Below, piece by piece: positions 26,555-35,841 of a stretch of DNA of 64,000 nucleotides. Below the pieces are notes generated by a model, which worked only from the letters and a program-made list of their open reading frames with translations, was not told where the DNA came from and ran no database searches. The DNA lies in NCBI GenBank assembly GCA_028817305.1, contig JAPPPX010000193.1, positions 1 through 64,000 on the forward strand, read 5' to 3'. Position 1 is the stretch's first letter. The number at the start of each line of letters is the position of its first letter. The DNA is from Gammaproteobacteria bacterium. Its GTDB lineage: Bacteria; Pseudomonadota; Gammaproteobacteria; Porifericomitales; Porifericomitaceae. A program made the translations under genes and the position numbers.

Positions 26555-27438
26555 TGCAACAGCCGCTGCAAGGGGAAGTGGTACGGACCCAGCGAGCCGC
26601 CGTAATTGCCGGCGCCGATGCCGAGCAGGCGCCCGGTGCGGCAGGCGGCACGGATCCCTTCGCGCATTGCCTGAGCTACGGCATCCTCGCTCAGTCCGTC
26701 AATGACGACTTCCAGAACGCTGCCGACTGCAGGCGGCAGGCTGGACTCTACCTGCCCGCGCAGGGTGGGGCAGAAGGCATGGTTGGTAGATGCCTTGAGC
26801 TGGGGATATTTCGAGCCCACCTTGGAACCGGAGCGGACGACGCCTCCGGGGAAAGGCGCGATAACCTCCGGCAGTTCGGCGATGGCAGCCGTTGCCGCTT
26901 CACAGGCCAGCAGAGCCTCGGTCGTATCCCGCGCCATCACCAGAAAGTTGCCGCCTCCTACCGCTTTGCGCATGCAGGCGTCTTCCTGGCAGAGGAATTC
27001 GCCATCCATGACTGGGATCCGCCAATAGCGGATGCCGCCGATCTGTTTGGAAGACTGGAAGCCGTCCCCGAAATAGCGCAGTTGGCGGCCGAGCGGCAGG
27101 CGTTCTCCCTCGCGCAGACCGGAGAAGCAGGCGCTGCCCGGGCTGGTGAGGACGCATTGTCCTACTCGGGTGAGCGTTTGGCGAGCCAACTCTTTCCGGC
27201 CCATCGCCAGCAAGAGCACGGCGGCGCCCGGGCGTCCATCCGGGGTTTCGCTCGCCGCGAGCTCCCGTTCGACGCCCGCCTCGCAGCCACAGCCGATGAC
27301 CGAGGTGGCGAAGCCCGTAGCGGCCCGGGCCGCGTGTCGCGCCCAGCGGTGATTGCAGGCGGTCAGGATCAGCCGTGTTCCCCACATTGGGAAGGCCTCG
27401 GCAAAGGTGTCCAGGATGGGGACGCCGTGGATTTTCAT
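26551..27438 (-). CDS. fhcD: Formylmethanofuran:H4MPT formyltransferase
   Basis: 295 residues, the usual Ftr/FhcD length. It moves the formyl group between H4MPT and the furan cofactor. Recognisable segments are GVPILDTFAEAFPMWGTRLILTA-like at the N-terminus, CGCEAG, CFSGL, PVMDGEFLC, GGVVRSGSKVGSKYP and TNHAFCPTL. The ATG at 27438 overlaps the fhcA stop (ATGA); the longer open frame upstream lies inside fhcA and is not protein-like. Confidence 0.95.
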   Translation of the reverse strand: MKIHGVPILDTFAEAFPMWGTRLILTACNHRWARHAARAATGFATSVIGCGCEAGVERELAASETPDGRPGAAVLLLAMGRKELARQTLTRVGQCVLTSPGSACFSGLREGERLPLGRQLRYFGDGFQSSKQIGGIRYWRIPVMDGEFLCQEDACMRKAVGGGNFLVMARDTTEALLACEAATAAIAELPEVIAPFPGGVVRSGSKVGSKYPQLKASTNHAFCPTLRGQVESSLPPAVGSVLEVVIDGLSEDAVAQAMREGIRAACRTGRLLGIGAGNYGGSLGPYHFPLQRLLQ

Positions 27439-29087
27439 GAACGGGGACGCAGGGGCGCGTATGCGTATTCCTGGGGCAATTCGTCGCCCAGCGGGAAATT
27501 CTCCAGGCGCATGGTGTGGTAGCGTCGGAAGTAGGAGGCCACGCGGCGCCGGATGCCCGAGTCGTACTCCGGTTGAACGCAAAGGACGCGGCCGCCGCGC
27601 GGCGCGGCGTCCAGCACCTGGCCGCGTCGGACAATCAGGCGCCCGTCCTTGAAGACGTATTCCGGACTGGCGAACATGCGCTCCGCGTCGCGTTGCGGGC
27701 GATAGACGGCAATGTCCGCTACGGCGCCGACCCCCAGGTGACCGCGTTCGCTCAGACCCAGGCTGCGGGCTGGCCCTGCCCGAGTGATAATGGCGATCTC
27801 GTAGAGACTGTACTCGCGGGAGATGGCGCCGAGGTGGCTGGCGCGCGCGGCCTCCGGGTGGATGGCAGCCAGGCAGTCATTGCGGAATCCGCGGTCCATC
27901 AGCAGCCGGATCAGCCGCGGGTAGGAGGAGAAAGGGGCGCCGTTGGGGTGATCCGTGGTCAGGAAGATGCGCCAGGGATCGTTTACCAGGAGGAACAATT
28001 CGAGCCCGATCGCCCATTGCAGGGCATTGACGTAACTGCTGTCGCGGTAGCGGAAAGGCATTACGCCGCAGCCTGCGTCGCACTCAATGTCCGCGCACGC
28101 CCAGCGACGCGGGTGGGCGTACCGATGCCCGGCGTATTGCTGCATGGTGTCTCCGGAGGCGGTCAGGGTCTGGCCAAACATCGCTTGGCCCACATCTACC
28201 GAGATGCTGGGTTGCCCGTTGATCGCCTCCGCCAGCCGGGCGGCGCCGGAGGAGAAGCCCCGGTCCCCTTCCGTCCCGTAACTGTGGAATTGCAGATGGG
28301 TCAGGTGCAACGGCAGCCCCTCTGCCGCGGCGATAGTGCGCAGCGTGGTCTCCACGTTTCCGGGCGCACCCAGGTTGCAACCATGCAGGTGCAGGGGATG
28401 GTGGAGGCCGAGTTCCCGCACTGCCCGCGCCAGGGCCAGGAGGATGCGGCGGGGCGTCAATCCGTAGCGGCGGTTCGGTTGATCCAGATCGAGCCGGCGC
28501 TGGTTGAACTTGAAGGCATGGATGCCGCCCGGATTAACGGCCTTGACCGCGATGGAGCGTGTCGCCCGCAGCATCCAGGCCACATAGTCGCACACCGATT
28601 GCGGTTCGCTGCCGGCACGCAGCAGGCGCAACAAGAAATCGTCGTTGCCGAGCAATACGTAGCTGCCCTTGTCCAGCAGCGGGATATCGGCGAACTCCAG
28701 GTGTACCTGGCGGGCGTTGCTGGGCAGCATGGCCGGCTCGAAGCAAGATGTGTAGCCCATCTGGGCGTAGCGGTAGCCGATGGCCGCGGCGGTGGGCGCC
28801 GCCATGCCTCCCCCCGCCTGTGTCCGGCGGCCGCGCCGCAGCGGATGCTGCCGCTGATCTTCAGGCAACAGCAAGCGCCCCAGGGCCATTTTGCCGCCGC
28901 CGATATGCGTATGGATGTCTATGCCTCCCGGCATGACGACCCGTTCCCGCAGGTCGTATTCTCTACTTGCCGCCGCTTTGCCGCGGGGCGGGGCGACGAT
29001 GCGCCCGGCATCTATGTATAGGTCGCGAACGCGCCCGTCTATGCCGTTATGCGGGTCGTACAGCCGTCCGCCGCGCAGCCGGATCAT
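27435..29087 (-). CDS. fhcA: Formyltransferase/hydrolase complex subunit A (amidohydrolase)
   Basis: 550 residues, a metal-dependent amidohydrolase related to FwdA. The metal-site opening is GGIDIHTHIGGGK; later metal-site or conserved segments are HLHGCNLG, LHLTHLQFHSYG and TTDHPNGAPFSSYP. It hydrolyses the formylated furan cofactor to formate. The start at 29087 overlaps the fhcB stop (ATGA); the upstream extension is fhcB sequence in another frame. Confidence 0.94.
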   Translation of the reverse strand: MIRLRGGRLYDPHNGIDGRVRDLYIDAGRIVAPPRGKAAASREYDLRERVVMPGGIDIHTHIGGGKMALGRLLLPEDQRQHPLRRGRRTQAGGGMAAPTAAAIGYRYAQMGYTSCFEPAMLPSNARQVHLEFADIPLLDKGSYVLLGNDDFLLRLLRAGSEPQSVCDYVAWMLRATRSIAVKAVNPGGIHAFKFNQRRLDLDQPNRRYGLTPRRILLALARAVRELGLHHPLHLHGCNLGAPGNVETTLRTIAAAEGLPLHLTHLQFHSYGTEGDRGFSSGAARLAEAINGQPSISVDVGQAMFGQTLTASGDTMQQYAGHRYAHPRRWACADIECDAGCGVMPFRYRDSSYVNALQWAIGLELFLLVNDPWRIFLTTDHPNGAPFSSYPRLIRLLMDRGFRNDCLAAIHPEAARASHLGAISREYSLYEIAIITRAGPARSLGLSERGHLGVGAVADIAVYRPQRDAERMFASPEYVFKDGRLIVRRGQVLDAAPRGGRVLCVQPEYDSGIRRRVASYFRRYHTMRLENFPLGDELPQEYAYAPLRPRS

Positions 29088-30397
29088 GGCCCGTACCCGG
29101 CAGGCAGGGCAGAGGCGATTTCCTCCAGGGTTTCGGCTACTCCCGGGTGGGATGGCGGCGCCGCGCCGTCCGCCAGCGGCAGCACGACCGAGCCGTCGCA
29201 ACGGAACAACATTCCCTTTGCCTCGACCCCCGGGGTAGCCACCGGCAGATATACTTCCGCCTTTCGGGGGGCCGGGGTGTCGGGGCGCAACAGCAGTATC
29301 CGCGGCACGGAAGAGCGCGGCGGGCGGCGGCTGCCGTCAAAAGCGGATATCCAAAGCAGGGCGTCTGCTTCGCCCCGGGCCAGCAGCCGCTCCGTCGAGT
29401 AACGCGTTGCGTTATGTTCGGGATACCCCTGCCGAAAGCTGACGCGCAGAGGATATCCGCTTTGCCAGAGGCAGACATTGAGGGCCGTGGCGCCGCCGTC
29501 ACTGCCGCCCAACGGCAAGGCGGCAAACCGGGTGTGGACATTTAAGCTCCGCAATAACTCCTGGAAGGCGCGGATATGCAGGTCCGCCTGGGCGGCGGGG
29601 AGCTGTGCCGGCTCCCATACCATGACCCCGTAGCGGGCCGTCCGCAGCATTTGCGCCAGGCGCCGCCACCGAGTCAGCGGTATGCCCGCCGCCGTCTCCG
29701 CCTGCAGCCGGACTTCGCGCACCAAGGCGGTAAGCACGGCGGCGGTCTCGGCCAGGGCGTGACCCGGCACCGGGAAGTGCAAGGGCAGGCGCCCCGTGGG
29801 CGAGCGACCGCTGCGCGGGTCCAGATCGCGGCCCAGATAGATTAACCGCGGTTCGCATCCCCTACGGTCCAGCGCATGCCGGTTCCAGACCATGCGCTCC
29901 AGAAAGCGGGGATAGCGCGTGCCGGGGTCGCTGCCCGCGAATACCAGGAGGTCGGCACGGTTGCGAAGCTCGGTCAAGGTCGTGGCAAAACCGCCTTCTT
30001 CCTGCATGGCCCGGGTCGCCGCGGCGATCCCGTCGCCGTTCATGTGATCGAGTACCCCGCCCAGTCTCTCGGCCAGCCGCAGTGCGGCCTGCATCCCGGC
30101 CACGTCTGTCCCCAGGCCGGCGAACAGAGGTTGGCTGGCCGCCGCGAGCAACTCGGCGGCGCGGCGGCATGCCGCCGCCCAGTCTGCCCGCCGCCCGCGC
30201 AGCATAGCTGTCGCGCGCCGACGGGAAGAACATGCAAACCCCCGTTGTGCCCGCGGGCAATGGGGCAACCGCAGGTGTTGGGCGCCGTCCCTGCGCCGCT
30301 CGAGGACCAGGTCGTCGCAGAGCAGGGAACAGAAAGGGCAGGTAATGGGCGTGGACGCAGACGTTGCCGATTGAATCCGCATATAGGTATTATGCAT
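29084..30397 (-). CDS. fhcB: Formyltransferase/hydrolase complex subunit B
   Basis: 437 residues, related to FwdB but, as in other bacterial Fhc complexes, without an evident molybdopterin active site. The N-terminus keeps a CPFCSLLCDD cysteine cluster. A central SDPGTRYPRFLERM and the later GSDGGATALNVCLWQSGYP are typical of the family. The start at 30397 has AGGAG 8 nt upstream; a longer frame to 30481 lacks one. It is the first gene of fhcBADC-fdhBA, divergent from the beta-RFAP synthase gene. Confidence 0.9.
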   Translation of the reverse strand: MHNTYMRIQSATSASTPITCPFCSLLCDDLVLERRRDGAQHLRLPHCPRAQRGFACSSRRRATAMLRGRRADWAAACRRAAELLAAASQPLFAGLGTDVAGMQAALRLAERLGGVLDHMNGDGIAAATRAMQEEGGFATTLTELRNRADLLVFAGSDPGTRYPRFLERMVWNRHALDRRGCEPRLIYLGRDLDPRSGRSPTGRLPLHFPVPGHALAETAAVLTALVREVRLQAETAAGIPLTRWRRLAQMLRTARYGVMVWEPAQLPAAQADLHIRAFQELLRSLNVHTRFAALPLGGSDGGATALNVCLWQSGYPLRVSFRQGYPEHNATRYSTERLLARGEADALLWISAFDGSRRPPRSSVPRILLLRPDTPAPRKAEVYLPVATPGVEAKGMLFRCDGSVVLPLADGAAPPSHPGVAETLEEIASALPAGYGP

Positions 30398-30738
30398 GTT
30401 TGCGGCTCCTGAGTATCGGGAGAGTTTATCGGCGTATATTGCAGTAGCGGACTCCCGGAGACCATATGTTGTCATACGCAATGTTGGCTTTTACGCCTTT
30501 CCTTTGCCCTTCGCTTCATTCCCGCGCCTCGTAAAGTGCGCGGGCGGCTGGTTATGGCGCGTGCCTTTCCTGCCGATCGTTGCTGCTCGCGCGGCACGGG
30601 GCGCAAGGGCTAGTCGGGGACGGAGGAGAAAGATGGATTTGCAGGAAAATAGGTGCCGGAAGCGTTGGCGCCATGGTCTCTGGGGCCGCTTTCCCGCGGC
30701 ACGGCCTGTGCCCGGGGGCAGGTCGGAGGAATAGGGTG
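30398..30738. other. Divergent promoter region between fhcB and the H4MPT-biosynthesis operon
   Basis: 341 nt. It must carry the promoters of both C1 operons. I see an AT-rich stretch near 30425-30495 and no unambiguous box pair. An in-frame extension of the beta-RFAP synthase frame covers part of it but starts with non-conserved sequence. Confidence 0.5.
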
Positions 30739-31806
30739 GTGCGCCCCGGACACCGGTTCCGGCCTGGGTCGGCGCCCGTGGCCCCGGATGGCAAGGCGTT
30801 ACGGGTCGCTGCGACGGAGGTCTCCGTCATCGCCCCGGCACGCCTGCATATGGGGTTTTTTGGTCTCCAGGGCGGGGGACCGGGCCGCTGTTTCGGCAGC
30901 TTAGGGCTGACCCTGGCGGACCTGGCGCTTCGGCTACGGGTCCGGCAGGCCCTGCGGTTACAGGTCCGCGGGCCGATGGCGGGCCGGGTTCGCGAGGTGG
31001 TGGAGTCCTTGTGCGTGCATCTGGATTTGCCGCAAAGCATGGAAATTGTTGTAGAGAGCGCGATTCCACCGCATATGGGGCTGGGCTCCGGGACGCAGTT
31101 GGCGCTGGCTGTGGGCAGTGCCGTCCTGCGTCTGCACGGAATGCAGATGCCGCCTGCGGAGCTGGCGTCCTTGTTGGGACGGGGAGAGCGCTCCGGGATT
31201 GGTGTGGGCGCTTTTTGTTACGGAGGTCTGTTGGCCGACGGGGGCAGTGGCGCCGCCACTGTCGTGCCGCCCGTGGTCAGTCGTCTTGAGTTCCCCGAAG
31301 AATGGCGGTTGTTGCTGATGCTGGATCATTCCCGGCATGGCTTCAGCGGCAGCCGTGAACGGCGCTCCTTCGAATCCTTGCCTGAGCTGCCCATGACCAC
31401 AGTCTCCCACTTGTGCAGACTGGTGCTCCTGCAGGCGTTGCCGGCGGTTTGCGAGCGCCGCATCCAGGATTTCGGCGCCGCCATCGGGGAAATCCAGCAG
31501 ATCCTGGGTGGCCATTTTGCCGCGGTGCAGGGCGGTTCCTATACTAGCCCCGAGGTCGCGGCGGCGATGCGCTGGTTGGTCGCCGAAGGCGCGGCCGGGG
31601 TAGGGCAGAGCTCCTGGGGGTCCACGGGTTTTGCCTTGTTTCCTTCTGAAGAGCAGGCCTCGGGAGTTTTGCGGCAGGGCCTTATCCGCTGGCGCGGGCA
31701 TGCGCAGCTGGAATTGCGAATGGTATCCGGGCGCAACCGCGGCGCCGAAATTGAGGGGGGCGAGCCCGCTACCGGCGTTAAGTCTTCCCGGCGCCCTGCC
31801 TGTTGA
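30739..31806 (+). CDS. beta-ribofuranosylaminobenzene 5'-phosphate (beta-RFAP) synthase
   Basis: 355 residues, GHMP-kinase-like fold. Landmarks are IAPARLHMGFFGL near the N-terminus, the loop ESAIPPHMGLGSGTQLALAVG, RGERSGIGVGAF and GQSSWGSTGFAL. It catalyses the first committed step of H4MPT synthesis, joining 4-hydroxybenzoate/aminobenzoate to PRPP with decarboxylation. GTG at 30739 is chosen because GGAGGA lies 8 nt upstream; GTG at 30736 is equally in frame. First gene of the plus-strand C1 operon; ends 28 nt before the next ATG. Confidence 0.9.
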   Translation: MRPGHRFRPGSAPVAPDGKALRVAATEVSVIAPARLHMGFFGLQGGGPGRCFGSLGLTLADLALRLRVRQALRLQVRGPMAGRVREVVESLCVHLDLPQSMEIVVESAIPPHMGLGSGTQLALAVGSAVLRLHGMQMPPAELASLLGRGERSGIGVGAFCYGGLLADGGSGAATVVPPVVSRLEFPEEWRLLLMLDHSRHGFSGSRERRSFESLPELPMTTVSHLCRLVLLQALPAVCERRIQDFGAAIGEIQQILGGHFAAVQGGSYTSPEVAAAMRWLVAEGAAGVGQSSWGSTGFALFPSEEQASGVLRQGLIRWRGHAQLELRMVSGRNRGAEIEGGEPATGVKSSRRPAC

Positions 31807-31834
31807 AGATTGCCGGGGAGACAGGGCCAAAATT

Positions 31835-32962
31835 ATGGCACGATTGTTGATCCTTGCCGCCAGTGCCCGGGCACTGGCGCAAGCGGCCCGGCGCGCGAGC
31901 CTGCGGGTACAAGTCGCGGATGCCTTCGCCGACGAAGATACCGCGTCCTGCGCCGAGCGCTTGTGGCATATTCCGGAATTACTGGGGGACTCCGAAGAAC
32001 GCTTGCTGGAGGCGGTAGAGCCGCTATTGGCAGCTCGGCCGCGAGTCATTGTCGGGGGGGGGCTTGAGGCGTGGCCGCGCTTATTATGCGAACTGGAGCG
32101 GCGCGCGGAGTTGCTGGGCACTTCAAGCGAACTCTGGCTTAGCATTAATAAACACTTATTTAATAAGTGCTTAAAAGATAAATATAATCTGCATACCAGT
32201 ATCGGTCGCCGGCCATCTAGGGGAGACTGGCTGGTCAAACGAACTGGCGGCAGCGGCGGCTGTAGGGTGCGGCCATGGTGTCCTGGCGAGGCGCTGCTTC
32301 CCGGGGAGTACCTGCAAAAACGTTTTCCGGGGCGGCCCCGTTCCGTAGTGTTCCTTGCCGATGGCAGGCGGGCCGTCCTGCTGGGGAGCAATACGCTGTA
32401 TTCCCTGGCGCCGGAACGCGGCGATTTCCGCTATGCGGGCGCGATCAACCAAGCCCGCCTGCCCGCTGCGCTGGAGCGCGGCTTGCCGGAACGGGTGGAT
32501 GCCCTGGTACGGGAAACCGGACTGCGCGGGCTTTGCGGCCTGGATTTTTTCGCAGCTCCGGACGGCAGCTTGCGTCTCCTGGAGATCAACCCGCGTCCTA
32601 CAGCGACCTGCGAATTGCACGAACGGCCGCCGGGGCTGTTGCGGTGGCATATCCTGGCCTGTCAGGGGCGCCTGCCGCGCCGGATGCCCGCACTCCCGTT
32701 ACGGCCTCCGGTAGTAGGGCAGAGCGTCTGCTACGCTGGCAAGGGTTTCGTTTTGCCTGCCGATTGGCGCTGGCCCTCATGGACGGCGGACCGGCCGCGG
32801 CCTGGCGCCTGGATAGCGGCCGGCCAGCCGGTATGCAGCCTGTACGCGCGGGCGGCAAGCGAAACCCGGGTAAAATCTCTACTGGCGGCACGTCAGGCGC
32901 GGCTGGTCATGGCCCTGCGCCTGCGTGGTTTGTCGCCGCTGGCGCTCCCGGCCGTGTGCTAA
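31835..32962 (+). CDS. ATP-grasp ligase-like protein of the H4MPT/furan cofactor cluster
   Basis: 375 residues. An N-terminal domain of about 100 residues is followed by an ATP-grasp core: DWLVKRTGGSGGCRVR, PGEYLQKRFPG, then GLCGLDFFAAPDGSLRLLEINPRPTAT with the metal-binding Glu-x-Asn. Homologues sit in methylotroph H4MPT clusters with no proven step. By analogy it forms an amide bond to an amino acid on a cofactor. The stretch around residues 103-122 is unusually AT-rich. No strong ribosome site is seen upstream. Confidence 0.75.
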   Translation: MARLLILAASARALAQAARRASLRVQVADAFADEDTASCAERLWHIPELLGDSEERLLEAVEPLLAARPRVIVGGGLEAWPRLLCELERRAELLGTSSELWLSINKHLFNKCLKDKYNLHTSIGRRPSRGDWLVKRTGGSGGCRVRPWCPGEALLPGEYLQKRFPGRPRSVVFLADGRRAVLLGSNTLYSLAPERGDFRYAGAINQARLPAALERGLPERVDALVRETGLRGLCGLDFFAAPDGSLRLLEINPRPTATCELHERPPGLLRWHILACQGRLPRRMPALPLRPPVVGQSVCYAGKGFVLPADWRWPSWTADRPRPGAWIAAGQPVCSLYARAASETRVKSLLAARQARLVMALRLRGLSPLALPAVC

Positions 32963-33001
32963 GAAAAAATAAATTTTATTTGAGTTTATACGAATTAATT
33001 A

Positions 33002-33979
33002 ATGGATAAACTTAGTATTAGTGCCGGGGCAATGCCATTGTTGCGCTCCTTGCGGGAGGAACAGGAGTCACTGCGGCTTGCGGTTCATTCGCCTCCTGGC
33101 GGCGCTGCGATCATAGATGCCGGCATTGAGGTCCCGGGCAGCCTGGAAGCAGGCAGACGTATTGCGGAGATCTGTTTGGGGGGGCTGGCCCGGGTAGATA
33201 TACGGGCAGGTGCCGGGCTGAGGCATTGGCCCTGGGAGGTGGACGTGCGTAGCGCCAGCCCCGTCGTTGCCTGTCTGGGGAGCCAGTATGCCGGCTGGAA
33301 GCTGTCTCACGGTAGCGGCAAGGATGGTTTTTTCGCCCTGGGATCGGGACCGGCCCGGGCCTTGGGCAGCAAGGAGCCTTTGTTTCAGGAATTGGGCTAC
33401 CGGGACCGGGCTAGCGAGAGCGTTCTGGTATTGGAGACGGATCGTTTGCCCCCGGAAGAACTGGTGCTGGAGATTGCCGAGGCATGTAGTTTGCGGCCGG
33501 AGTCCCTTAGCTTGATTCTGACCCCTACCACGTGCCTGAGCGGCGCTGTGCAGATTGTCGCCCGGGTCCTGGAGACGGCCTTGCACAAAGCGCACGAACT
33601 GCGCTTCCCGCTGTCCGGGATCGTGGACGGCATGGGCAGCGCCCCCCTGTGTCCGCCGGCCCCGGAGCAGCTCGTCGCTATGGGCCGCAGCAACGATGCC
33701 ATCCTCTTTGCCGGCCGGGTACATTTGTTCGTCGCCGCCGGCGATGAGGAGGCGCAGGAACTGGCCGAGCGGCTGCCCAGCAGTGCCTCGCGCGATTACG
33801 GTAAACCTTTTGCCCAGGTATTCCGAGAGGCGGAGTTCGACTTTTACCGAATAGACCCGATGCTGTTCGCCCCTGCTTGGGTGGCGGTCACCTCCCTCGT
33901 CACGGGCCGCACTTTTCACTCCGGCAGGCGGGACGAGGAGCTGCTGGACCGTTCTTTCGGCTCTCCCGGCGGTGTCTAG
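33002..33979 (+). CDS. mch: Methenyl-H4MPT cyclohydrolase
   Basis: 325 residues, full length. It converts methenyl-H4MPT to formyl-H4MPT. Family features: GLARVDIRAG-like early segment, ASPVVACLGSQYAGWKLS, FFALGSGPARAL, ETDRLPPEEL, LTPTTCLSGAVQI and GMGSAPLCPP. The ATG follows a 40-nt AT-rich spacer without a clear Shine-Dalgarno sequence. The end overlaps the next gene by 8 nt. Confidence 0.96.
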   Translation: MDKLSISAGAMPLLRSLREEQESLRLAVHSPPGGAAIIDAGIEVPGSLEAGRRIAEICLGGLARVDIRAGAGLRHWPWEVDVRSASPVVACLGSQYAGWKLSHGSGKDGFFALGSGPARALGSKEPLFQELGYRDRASESVLVLETDRLPPEELVLEIAEACSLRPESLSLILTPTTCLSGAVQIVARVLETALHKAHELRFPLSGIVDGMGSAPLCPPAPEQLVAMGRSNDAILFAGRVHLFVAAGDEEAQELAERLPSSASRDYGKPFAQVFREAEFDFYRIDPMLFAPAWVAVTSLVTGRTFHSGRRDEELLDRSFGSPGGV

Positions 33980-34898
33980 CGAGGTCTCCGGCCGCCATAT
34001 CGTCGTCTTTGCGGAGGAGATCGGCTGGCATGGGCGCCGCCTGAAGGAGGCATTTGCCCGCTTGGGCGGGCGCGTTTCTTTCCTTTCCCTGAGCGATTGC
34101 CGCCTGGAGTGGGGCGCGGGGCGCCAGGGACTTCATTTGCCGGGGCGGCGCCCGCGGATGCCGGCAGGCGTGCTGGTGCGCGGTATCCCTACAGGCACTC
34201 TGGAGCAGGTGATCCTGCGACTGGACTTGCTGCACGACCTGCAGGCGCGGGGAATACCGGTATGTAATCCCCCTCGCGCGATCGAACACACGGTGGACAA
34301 GGCCATGACGAACATTCTTTTGCGGCGTGCCGGTTTGCCTACCCCCGCTACCTGGATTTGCGAATCGGAGCGGCAGGCGCAGGAACTTTGCGAACGGGAG
34401 TGGGAGGCCGGCGGCAAGGTGGTCCTCAAGCCGTTGTTCGGCTCTCAAGGCCGGGGGTTGCGGTTGCTGGAACCTGGCGTACCTCTGCCAAGGGAGGGAG
34501 AATCGGAATTCCGCGGGGTCTATTACCTGCAACGGTTGATCGAGCACGCTGGGGAGGAAGCGCGCGATATCCGCGTATTGGTGATCGGCGGTCGGGCGCG
34601 CGCCGCGATGCTGCGGCGCAATACATGTTGGATTACCAACCGGGCCCAGGGAGGACGTTGCGAACCGGTTCCCTTGGAATCCCGGCTTTGCCGTTTGGCT
34701 GAGGCGGCGGCACAGACGCTGGCGGTGGATTACGCGGGGGTGGACCTGATTGCTGGGGCGGACGAGCGGCTCTGCCTGTTGGAGGTGAACGGCATCCCGG
34801 CTTGGCAGGGGCTGCAGCGCACCTGTTCCCTGGATATCGCTGCCTTGTTGGCCGGGCACATGCGGGCCAGGATGCAGACGGCGGGGACCTGGGCTTGA
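33972..34898 (+). CDS. RimK/MptN-like ATP-grasp ligase
   Basis: 308 residues. ATP-grasp landmarks: NPPRAIEHTVDKAMTNILLRRAGLPTPATW, GGKVVLKPLFGSQGRGL, and GVDLIAGADERLCLLEVNGIPAW. RimK-type enzymes add glutamate residues; the archaeal relative MptN glutamylates H4MPT. A glutamate-ligase role on H4MPT or the furan cofactor is therefore a reasonable inference. GTG start overlaps mch by 8 nt. Confidence 0.82.
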   Translation: MSSEVSGRHIVVFAEEIGWHGRRLKEAFARLGGRVSFLSLSDCRLEWGAGRQGLHLPGRRPRMPAGVLVRGIPTGTLEQVILRLDLLHDLQARGIPVCNPPRAIEHTVDKAMTNILLRRAGLPTPATWICESERQAQELCEREWEAGGKVVLKPLFGSQGRGLRLLEPGVPLPREGESEFRGVYYLQRLIEHAGEEARDIRVLVIGGRARAAMLRRNTCWITNRAQGGRCEPVPLESRLCRLAEAAAQTLAVDYAGVDLIAGADERLCLLEVNGIPAWQGLQRTCSLDIAALLAGHMRARMQTAGTWA

Positions 34899-35839
34899 AG
34901 CGGGAGAGCGGGAGTCCGTCGGACACCCTGCCGGCCGCTCCGCCGGGAGCCGCTATCGCGCCGCGGCTAGTGCGCGCCTGCTTCGCGGCGGATGTTATGG
35001 CGCTCAAGCCGGGCAATGTCAGCCGCTATGCCGCTGGCCACGGGATGCGGGCAGAGGATTTCCTGCGTAGCGGCACTGTGGTCAGTCCGATTCTTTGCGA
35101 GCGCGCCCGGTCGGTGGGGGAGCGTATCTTGCGGGCCGTGCAGGCCACCATGCGGCAGGTGGGCTGCAACACGAACTTGGGGATGCTGCTACTCTTCGCC
35201 CCGCTGATTCGGGCAGCCGAAGAAGCGCCGGCAGGCGGGTTGGCGGGCCTGCGGCAGGCGCTGGCGAAAACCCTGGCCGATCTGCGGGGAGTGGAGGGGG
35301 AGCGAATTTTCCGCGCCATTCTCGAGGCCCGGCCCGGAGGGCTGGGCAGCAGCCGGCGCTACGATGTCCGCTCCGCCTCTGGTCATGAACTACTGGAGGC
35401 AATGCGCCATGCCCGCCGCCGCGACCGCATTGCTCTGCAGTACGTGAGCGGCTATGAGGACATATTTTCCTCCGGGATTCCCTGTTTTTCTAAAGCGCTG
35501 GCCCGCTATGGGGATGTAGAGTGGGCGTTGACAATGTGTTATATTGAGTTCTTGTGCAGCTTCGCCGATAGTCACGTATGTCGCAGGCACGGAAGGGCGG
35601 CGGCCGAAGCATTGTGCGGCAAGGCATTGAGGATGCGGCAGGCATTGCTGGCCCGCGAAGATCCTCGGGATTGCCTGCCCGCGTTGTTGCAGCTTGACGG
35701 TGAGCTGAAAGGGGCGCGCATCAATCCTGGCACCAGCGCCGATTTAGCGGCGGCCAGCCTCTTGGCTTGGCGCCTGGTGCACGGAGACGGCGCGTTACCG
35801 CAAGATACTGGTAACGATAACTGTCATGGAGGGAAGTGA
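34895..35839 (+). CDS. CitG/MdcB-like (triphosphoribosyl-dephospho-CoA synthase family) protein
   Basis: 314 residues. The family signature [15 protein letters not shown] appears early, followed by [15 protein letters not shown], and near the C-terminus [20 protein letters not shown]. In citrate lyase systems such enzymes build the prosthetic group; in methylotroph H4MPT clusters a homologue is conserved with an unproven role in cofactor synthesis. No citrate or malonate decarboxylase genes are nearby. The TTG at 34895 overlaps the preceding stop (TTGA); the frame upstream is inside the RimK-like gene. Confidence 0.85.
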   Translation: MKRESGSPSDTLPAAPPGAAIAPRLVRACFAADVMALKPGNVSRYAAGHGMRAEDFLRSGTVVSPILCERARSVGERILRAVQATMRQVGCNTNLGMLLLFAPLIRAAEEAPAGGLAGLRQALAKTLADLRGVEGERIFRAILEARPGGLGSSRRYDVRSASGHELLEAMRHARRRDRIALQYVSGYEDIFSSGIPCFSKALARYGDVEWALTMCYIEFLCSFADSHVCRRHGRAAAEALCGKALRMRQALLAREDPRDCLPALLQLDGELKGARINPGTSADLAAASLLAWRLVHGDGALPQDTGNDNCHGGK

Positions 35840-35841
35840 AA

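Noticed and set aside
27516-29021. 501-codon plus-strand open frame over fhcA
   Set aside because: It is antisense to fhcA, with no motif, start site or ribosome site.
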